Source of the DNA: BM707 sp041592975
Lineage (GTDB): Bacteria; Desulfobacterota; Desulfuromonadia; Desulfuromonadales; UBA2294
Direction of reading: 5' to 3'
Assembly: GCA_041592975.1 (NCBI GenBank)
Contig: JBFHOZ010000077.1
Span: 1 to 10,144, forward strand
DNA: 10,144 nucleotides
This document shows positions 5,255 to 10,144 of this stretch, in pieces; within the stretch, counting starts at the first letter, position 1, and every line of letters begins with the position of its first letter. The notes beneath the pieces were generated by a model. The model had not been told where the DNA came from, ran no database searches, and saw nothing but the letters and a program-made list of their open reading frames with translations. The translations under genes were made by a program, and so were the position numbers.

Positions 5255-5827
5255 ATGAAGCTGATTGTCGGTCTCGGGAATCCGGGCGACAAATATGCCG
5301 ACACCCGGCACAATATCGGGTTCAGGGCGGTCGAACTGCTGGCGGCCCGAAGCGGCATTCCCTTGAAGAAGAGCGGTTATCAGGGCACGTACGGCGTTGG
5401 GCGTCTGGCCGGCGAAGAGGTGATGTTCCTGCTGCCGCAGACATTCATGAACCTCAGCGGCGCCAGCGTCGGCTCCGCCTGCAAATCCCTCGGCATCGAT
5501 CCGGGGGATTTGATTGTGATTCATGATGATATCGACCTCGACTACGGTGTCCTCAAGATCAAGGCCGGCGGTGGACATGGCGGCCACAACGGCATCCGTC
5601 ACATCCGCGAGGTCCTCGGAACAGGGGATTTCGTCAGGGTCAAGGCCGGGGTCGGACGGGGGAGCGAAAAGGGGGATGTCTCCGGGCACGTCCTCAGCCG
5701 GTTCAACGCCGCCGAACGGAAAAGCCTCGAGAGTTTTCTCGCCGGGATCTGCGAGGCGGTTGAAAAGATTGTCGACAGCAGCGTTCACGAAGCGATGAAC
5801 GCATATAACAATTCGGATTATTCGTAA
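5255..5827 (+). CDS. pth: Peptidyl-tRNA hydrolase
   Basis: Pth cleaves the ester bond of peptidyl-tRNAs released from stalled ribosomes and recycles tRNA. The 190-residue product is of usual length and opens with MKLIVGLGNPG. The active-site residues match the E. coli enzyme: Asn9, His19 (TRHNIGF), Asp91 (IHDDIDL) and Asn112 (GGGHGGHNG). PQTFMNLSG at 61-69 contains the conserved Asn66. The start cannot be moved, because the family sequence begins right at this Met, yet the 17-nt gap after rplY (GCCCGAAACCTTCGAAC) has no Shine-Dalgarno sequence. Translation probably depends on coupling to rplY. hppA follows after 30 nt. Identification is firm. Confidence 0.97.
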   Translation: MKLIVGLGNPGDKYADTRHNIGFRAVELLAARSGIPLKKSGYQGTYGVGRLAGEEVMFLLPQTFMNLSGASVGSACKSLGIDPGDLIVIHDDIDLDYGVLKIKAGGGHGGHNGIRHIREVLGTGDFVRVKAGVGRGSEKGDVSGHVLSRFNAAERKSLESFLAGICEAVEKIVDSSVHEAMNAYNNSDYS

Positions 5828-5857
5828 GGTTCGAACAGACGGAGGAGAAGAGAAAAA

Positions 5858-7882
<2,025 letters not shown>

Positions 7883-7904
7883 GCGCGGTTAACATCGTCG
7901 TATC

Positions 7905-7945
7905 CGATAGCCGGAACCGCATGTGGTTCCGGCTATCGTTTTGTT
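7905..7945 (+). terminator. Strong rho-independent terminator after hppA
   Basis: A perfect 14-bp stem (7905-7918 with 7925-7938) and a 6-nt loop are followed by TTTTGTT. It lies 22 nt after the hppA stop. The U-tract ends only 13 nt before the ychF ATG, leaving no room for a promoter between them. Confidence 0.9.
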
Positions 7946-7958
7946 GAAGGAAAAGGAC

Positions 7959-9053
7959 ATGGGATTCAAATGCGGAATCGTCGGCCTGCCGAACGTCGGC
8001 AAGTCGACCATCTTCAACGCCATCACCTCGGCCGGCGCCGAGTCGGCCAACTACCCGTTCTGCACCATCGAGCCGAACGTCGGCATCGTCTCCGTTCCGG
8101 ATCGCCGTCTCGACGAGCTGACCGCCATCGTCAAGCCGAAGAACGTCGTGCCGACGACCATGGAATTCGTCGATATCGCCGGCCTGGTCAGGGGGGCGAG
8201 CAAGGGGGAGGGGCTCGGCAACCAGTTCCTCGGCCATATCCGCCAGGTCGACGCCATCGCCCATATCGTCCGCTGCTTCGTCGACGAGAACGTCGTCCAT
8301 GTCGACGGCTCGGTCGACCCGCTGCGCGATATCGAGGTGATCCAGACCGAACTGAACCTGGCCGACCTGGAGACGGTCGAAAAGCGCATCCAGCGTGTCG
8401 CCAAGCAGGCGAAGAGCGGCGACAAGGCGATGCAGCAGGAACTCGCCCTGCTGCAGAAGGTCGAGGCCGTCCTCAACGAGGGGAGGCCGGTGCGGAGTAC
8501 CGAGTTGGGCAAGGAAGAGCGGTTGCTGCTGCGCGACCTGCACCTGATCACCGCCAAGCCGGTTCTCTATGTCGCCAACGTTTCGGAGGATGACCTGGCC
8601 GAAGGGAACCCGCTGGTCGACAAGGTTCGAGAGCATGCTGCCGCGGAGGGGGGCGAAGTGGTCCGCGTCTGCGGAAAGATCGAGGCGGAGATCGCCGAAC
8701 TCGACGCCGACGGGAAAAGCGAATTCCTCGCCGAACTCGGCCTCGAGGAGTCGGGCCTCGACCGGATGATCCATGCCGGCTACCGGCTGCTCGGCCTGCA
8801 GACCTACTTCACCGCCGGGGTCAAGGAGGTCAGGGCCTGGACCGTGCGCCAGGGGGCCCGCGCCCCGGAGGCGGCCGGAGTGATCCATTCCGACTTCGAA
8901 CGCGGGTTCATCCGCGCCGAGGTGGTCGCCTACGAAGACTATGTTGCGGCGAGGGGGGAAGCCGGCGCCCGGGAGAAGGGGCTGCTCCGTTCGGAGGGGA
9001 AGGAGTACGTCGTCCGGGACGGCGACGTCATCCATTTCCGCTTTAACGTGTAA
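7959..9053 (+). CDS. ychF: Ribosome-binding ATPase YchF (OLA1 family)
   Basis: YchF is a universally conserved Obg-related P-loop protein that binds ribosomes and prefers ATP to GTP; in E. coli it affects the oxidative stress response and translation initiation. The 364-residue product has the usual length. It shows the P-loop GLPNVGKST at 9-17, the DxxG motif in DIAGLVRGAS (72-81), and NVSE at 207-210 in place of the GTPase NKxD, the change linked to ATP use. A coiled-coil insertion lies near 130-175 and a C-terminal TGS domain at about 280-364 (LQTYFTAGVKEVRAW). The ATG at 7959 is chosen because homology starts there, with AAGGA 7 nt upstream; an in-frame ATG at 7923 lies inside the terminator stem-loop. 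It sits directly behind that terminator, so its own promoter is unclear. Identification is firm. Confidence 0.96.
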   Translation: MGFKCGIVGLPNVGKSTIFNAITSAGAESANYPFCTIEPNVGIVSVPDRRLDELTAIVKPKNVVPTTMEFVDIAGLVRGASKGEGLGNQFLGHIRQVDAIAHIVRCFVDENVVHVDGSVDPLRDIEVIQTELNLADLETVEKRIQRVAKQAKSGDKAMQQELALLQKVEAVLNEGRPVRSTELGKEERLLLRDLHLITAKPVLYVANVSEDDLAEGNPLVDKVREHAAAEGGEVVRVCGKIEAEIAELDADGKSEFLAELGLEESGLDRMIHAGYRLLGLQTYFTAGVKEVRAWTVRQGARAPEAAGVIHSDFERGFIRAEVVAYEDYVAARGEAGAREKGLLRSEGKEYVVRDGDVIHFRFNV

Positions 9054-9065
9054 CCCGCTTAATGC

Positions 9066-9094
9066 TTGCATTGGCGCGCCGTATGTGTTAATAA
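9066..9094 (+). promoter_or_regulatory. Possible sigma-70 promoter for rpsF-rpsR
   Basis: TTGCAT (9066-9071) and TAATAA (9089-9094) are 17 bp apart, in the only AT-rich patch of the 134-nt gap between ychF and rpsF. Each box matches only three of six consensus bases, so this is tentative. A start near 9100 would put the following leader structure at the very 5' end of the message. Confidence 0.35.
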
Positions 9095-9098
9095 ATCT

Positions 9099-9140
9099 AG
9101 CTTTCGCCGACAGGACGCACAACCTTTCGGCCTGTCAGCT
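9099..9140 (+). promoter_or_regulatory. Candidate S6:S18 autoregulatory leader structure of rpsF
   Basis: AGCT (9099-9102) pairs with AGCT (9137-9140) and GACAGG (9109-9114) pairs with CCTGTC (9131-9136). This leaves a one-sided bulge TTCGCC (9103-9108) and a 16-nt terminal loop. The bulge border contains CCG (9107-9109). Known rpsF leaders in many bacteria fold into a bulged stem with an essential CCG that binds the S6:S18 dimer and represses translation. The topology and location fit, but an alternative pairing GCCGA (9106-9110) with TCGGC (9127-9131) exists. Confidence 0.45.
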
Positions 9141-9144
9141 CCTT

Positions 9145-9165
9145 GCTCCGGACCGGTTCCGGGGC
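9145..9165 (+). promoter_or_regulatory. Second leader hairpin before the rpsF ribosome binding site
   Basis: GCTCCGGA (9145-9152) and TCCGGGGC (9158-9165) form an 8-bp stem with one G-U pair and a 5-nt loop. It lies 12 nt upstream of AGGAGG (9178-9183). It may cooperate with the upstream bulged stem in controlling access to the rpsF start. There is no U-tract, so it is not a terminator. Confidence 0.4.
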
Positions 9166-9187
9166 TACCAACCCAAGAGGAGGTCAT

Positions 9188-9637
9188 ATGCGTACCTACG
9201 AAACCATCATCATCATCCACCCTGATGTCACCGGTGACGACTACACCGGGGTCGTCGACAAGTTCAAGGGGATTCTCGGCGAACTCGGCGCGAACATGCT
9301 CGCCGTCGAGGAGTGGGGGACCCGGAAGCTCGCCTACACCGTCCAGAAGCAGGAGCGTGGGGCTTACGTGCTGTTCGCCTACGAGGGGAAGTCGGACTCG
9401 ATCCGCGAACTCGAGCGCCGCATGCGCATCGACGACAAGGTCATCAAGTTCATGACGGTCCAGCTCGACGGGGGCTACGAGCCTTCAGGCTTCGCCCGCA
9501 AGGGGGAGGAGACGGAAGCCGCCGCTTCGGAAGCGGGAGAGGTCCGCAAGGAGGCCGCCGTGGCCGAAGAGAAGCCGGCCGACGAGCCTGCTGCCGAGGA
9601 CGCGGCTCCGGCCGAAGAGGAAGAGCAGTCCGCCTGA
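9188..9637 (+). CDS. rpsF: Ribosomal protein bS6
   Basis: bS6 binds the central domain of 16S rRNA together with bS18 in the small ribosomal subunit. The 149-residue product has the normal core (about 1-98): MRTYETIIIIHPD, EEWGTRKLAYTVQKQERGAYVLF (41-63) and the helix ELERRMRIDDKVIKFMTV. A C-terminal tail of about 45 residues (105-149), almost all Ala, Glu, Asp, Pro and Lys, extends beyond the core; such tails vary widely between species. The start is set by homology and by AGGAGG at 9178-9183. The frame is open upstream to 9143, but that segment is leader RNA. rpsR follows after 39 nt, the standard arrangement that lets the S6:S18 pair be made together. Identification is firm. Confidence 0.97.
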   Translation: MRTYETIIIIHPDVTGDDYTGVVDKFKGILGELGANMLAVEEWGTRKLAYTVQKQERGAYVLFAYEGKSDSIRELERRMRIDDKVIKFMTVQLDGGYEPSGFARKGEETEAAASEAGEVRKEAAVAEEKPADEPAAEDAAPAEEEEQSA

Positions 9638-9676
9638 ACCAATTGACTATTTTCTAGAACCTGGAGGTTATTCGAT

Positions 9677-9922
9677 ATGGCTTTTCAACCACGTCGCCGT
9701 TTCACCCGTCGCAAGGGGTGCCGTTTCTGCATCGACAAGATCAAGATCGATTACAAGGATACCCGGAGCCTGCGCTATTTTGTGTCCGAACGCGGCAAGA
9801 TCGTACCGCGCCGCATTTCCGGCAATTGCTCCGAGCATCAGCGCAAGGTGACCGAGGCGATCAAGCGGGCCCGCAACATCGCCCTGCTGCCGTTTACCGC
9901 CGGCCACTCGCTCGACCGTTAA
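9677..9922 (+). CDS. rpsR: Ribosomal protein bS18, four-ligand (C+) form
   Basis: bS18 is a small basic protein of the 30S platform that forms a dimer with bS6. The 81-residue product has the family core IDYKD (24-28), FVSERGKIVPRRISG (35-49) and AIKRARNIALLPF (61-73). It carries Cys15, Cys18, Cys51 and His54 (CRFC and CSEH), the arrangement of C+ S18 proteins that can bind zinc; zinc-independent paralogues lack these residues. A strong GGAGG (9663-9667) lies 9 nt before the ATG. The gap after rpsF contains no terminator. The gene is followed by a DUF2232 gene after 16 nt. Identification is firm. Confidence 0.98.
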   Translation: MAFQPRRRFTRRKGCRFCIDKIKIDYKDTRSLRYFVSERGKIVPRRISGNCSEHQRKVTEAIKRARNIALLPFTAGHSLDR

Positions 9923-9926
9923 GCAG

Positions 9927-9939
9927 CAGGGTCTCCCTG
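9927..9939 (+). promoter_or_regulatory. Small hairpin covering the DUF2232 start region
   Basis: CAGGG (9927-9931) and CCCTG (9935-9939) form a 5-bp stem with a 3-nt loop. The stem contains the only weak Shine-Dalgarno-like bases of the following gene, and its last base is the G of the GTG start. It could lower translation of the membrane protein relative to rpsR. The stem is short. Confidence 0.3.
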
Positions 9940-10144
9940 TGGAGCGACAGAGCAGCGCCCAGAATCTCCTGCAGATGACGGCAGGAGCGGCGATCACGCT
10001 GCTGATGCTGGTCGCTGCCGGCTATCTCGGCATCGCCGGCATCCTGCTGAACCTGTTCGTCGCCGTACCGGTCGCCTACGTGCATATGCGTTCCGGCACG
10101 GCTGCCGGCCTCGGCGCCGTGCTGCTGGTCGCCGCCGGCGGCTA
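9939..10144 (+). CDS. DUF2232 (YybS-like) membrane protein, N-terminal part, cut by window edge
   Basis: Only the first 68 codons are visible. After a short polar start (VERQSSAQNLLQ) come strongly hydrophobic stretches: about residues 13-36 (MTAGAAITLLMLVAAGYLGIAG), then ILLNLFVAVPVAYVHMRSG and GLGAVLLVAAGG. This pattern, and the place directly after rpsR, match the DUF2232/YybS family of multi-pass membrane proteins of unknown function found between rpsR and rplI in Geobacter-type genomes. GTG at 9939 is chosen as start because it begins just after rpsR and has a weak CAGGG upstream. An in-frame ATG at 9975 is an alternative, but it has no ribosome binding site. Most of the protein lies outside the window, so the family call rests on context and hydrophobicity. 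Confidence 0.7.
   Translation, partial: MERQSSAQNLLQMTAGAAITLLMLVAAGYLGIAGILLNLFVAVPVAYVHMRSGTAAGLGAVLLVAAGG

Noticed and set aside
7923..7958. Upstream ATG for ychF
   Set aside because: It lies in the terminator loop and stem, and the conserved YchF N-terminus MGFKCGIVGLPN starts at 7959.
9143..9187. Upstream ATG for rpsF
   Set aside because: It falls in the leader hairpin region, and the strong AGGAGG serves the ATG at 9188, where S6 homology starts.

Overview
This window most resembles a chromosomal stretch from a GC-rich anaerobic deltaproteobacterium of the Desulfuromonas/Geobacter type (Desulfobacterota). That placement is inferred from the gene order ispE - tRNA-Gln - prs - rplY - pth - ychF - rpsF - rpsR - DUF2232, the long CTC-type bL25, the four-ligand (C+) form of bS18, and a sigma-54-type promoter in front of a C4-dicarboxylate TRAP operon. 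It cannot be fixed to a genus by eye.

Left part (1-2255, minus strand): a TRAP transporter operon dctP-dctQ-dctM, with dctM cut by the window edge. It is preceded by a near-perfect sigma-54 -24/-12 promoter. About 125-170 bp upstream of the predicted start lie two 15-bp direct repeats exactly 30 bp apart, which look like paired enhancer sites for a DctD/NtrC-type activator. The dctP leader and the dctP-dctQ gap hold further inverted repeats, including an 11-bp hairpin with a GNRA loop.

Middle part (2256-5827, plus strand): a divergent sigma-70-type promoter leads into ispE (isoprenoid synthesis), which is followed 5 nt later by tRNA-Gln(UUG). After a hairpin-bearing gap come prs (PRPP synthesis), rplY/ctc (ribosomal protein bL25) and pth (peptidyl-tRNA hydrolase).

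Right part (5828-10144, plus strand): hppA encodes a membrane pyrophosphatase whose residues predict a K+-dependent, Na+-pumping enzyme. A strong terminator closes it only 13 nt before ychF. After ychF, a new promoter/leader region, possibly an S6:S18 autoregulatory RNA, precedes rpsF, rpsR and the start of a DUF2232 membrane protein gene.

Most genes are housekeeping: translation (tRNA-Gln, bL25, Pth, YchF, bS6, bS18), PRPP and isoprenoid precursors. Two energy-linked membrane systems flank or interrupt them: the TRAP carrier, a family normally driven by Na+, and the predicted Na+-pumping pyrophosphatase. I see no phage, IS element, CRISPR array or clearly new defence or metabolic system. The most interesting signals are regulatory and non-coding.
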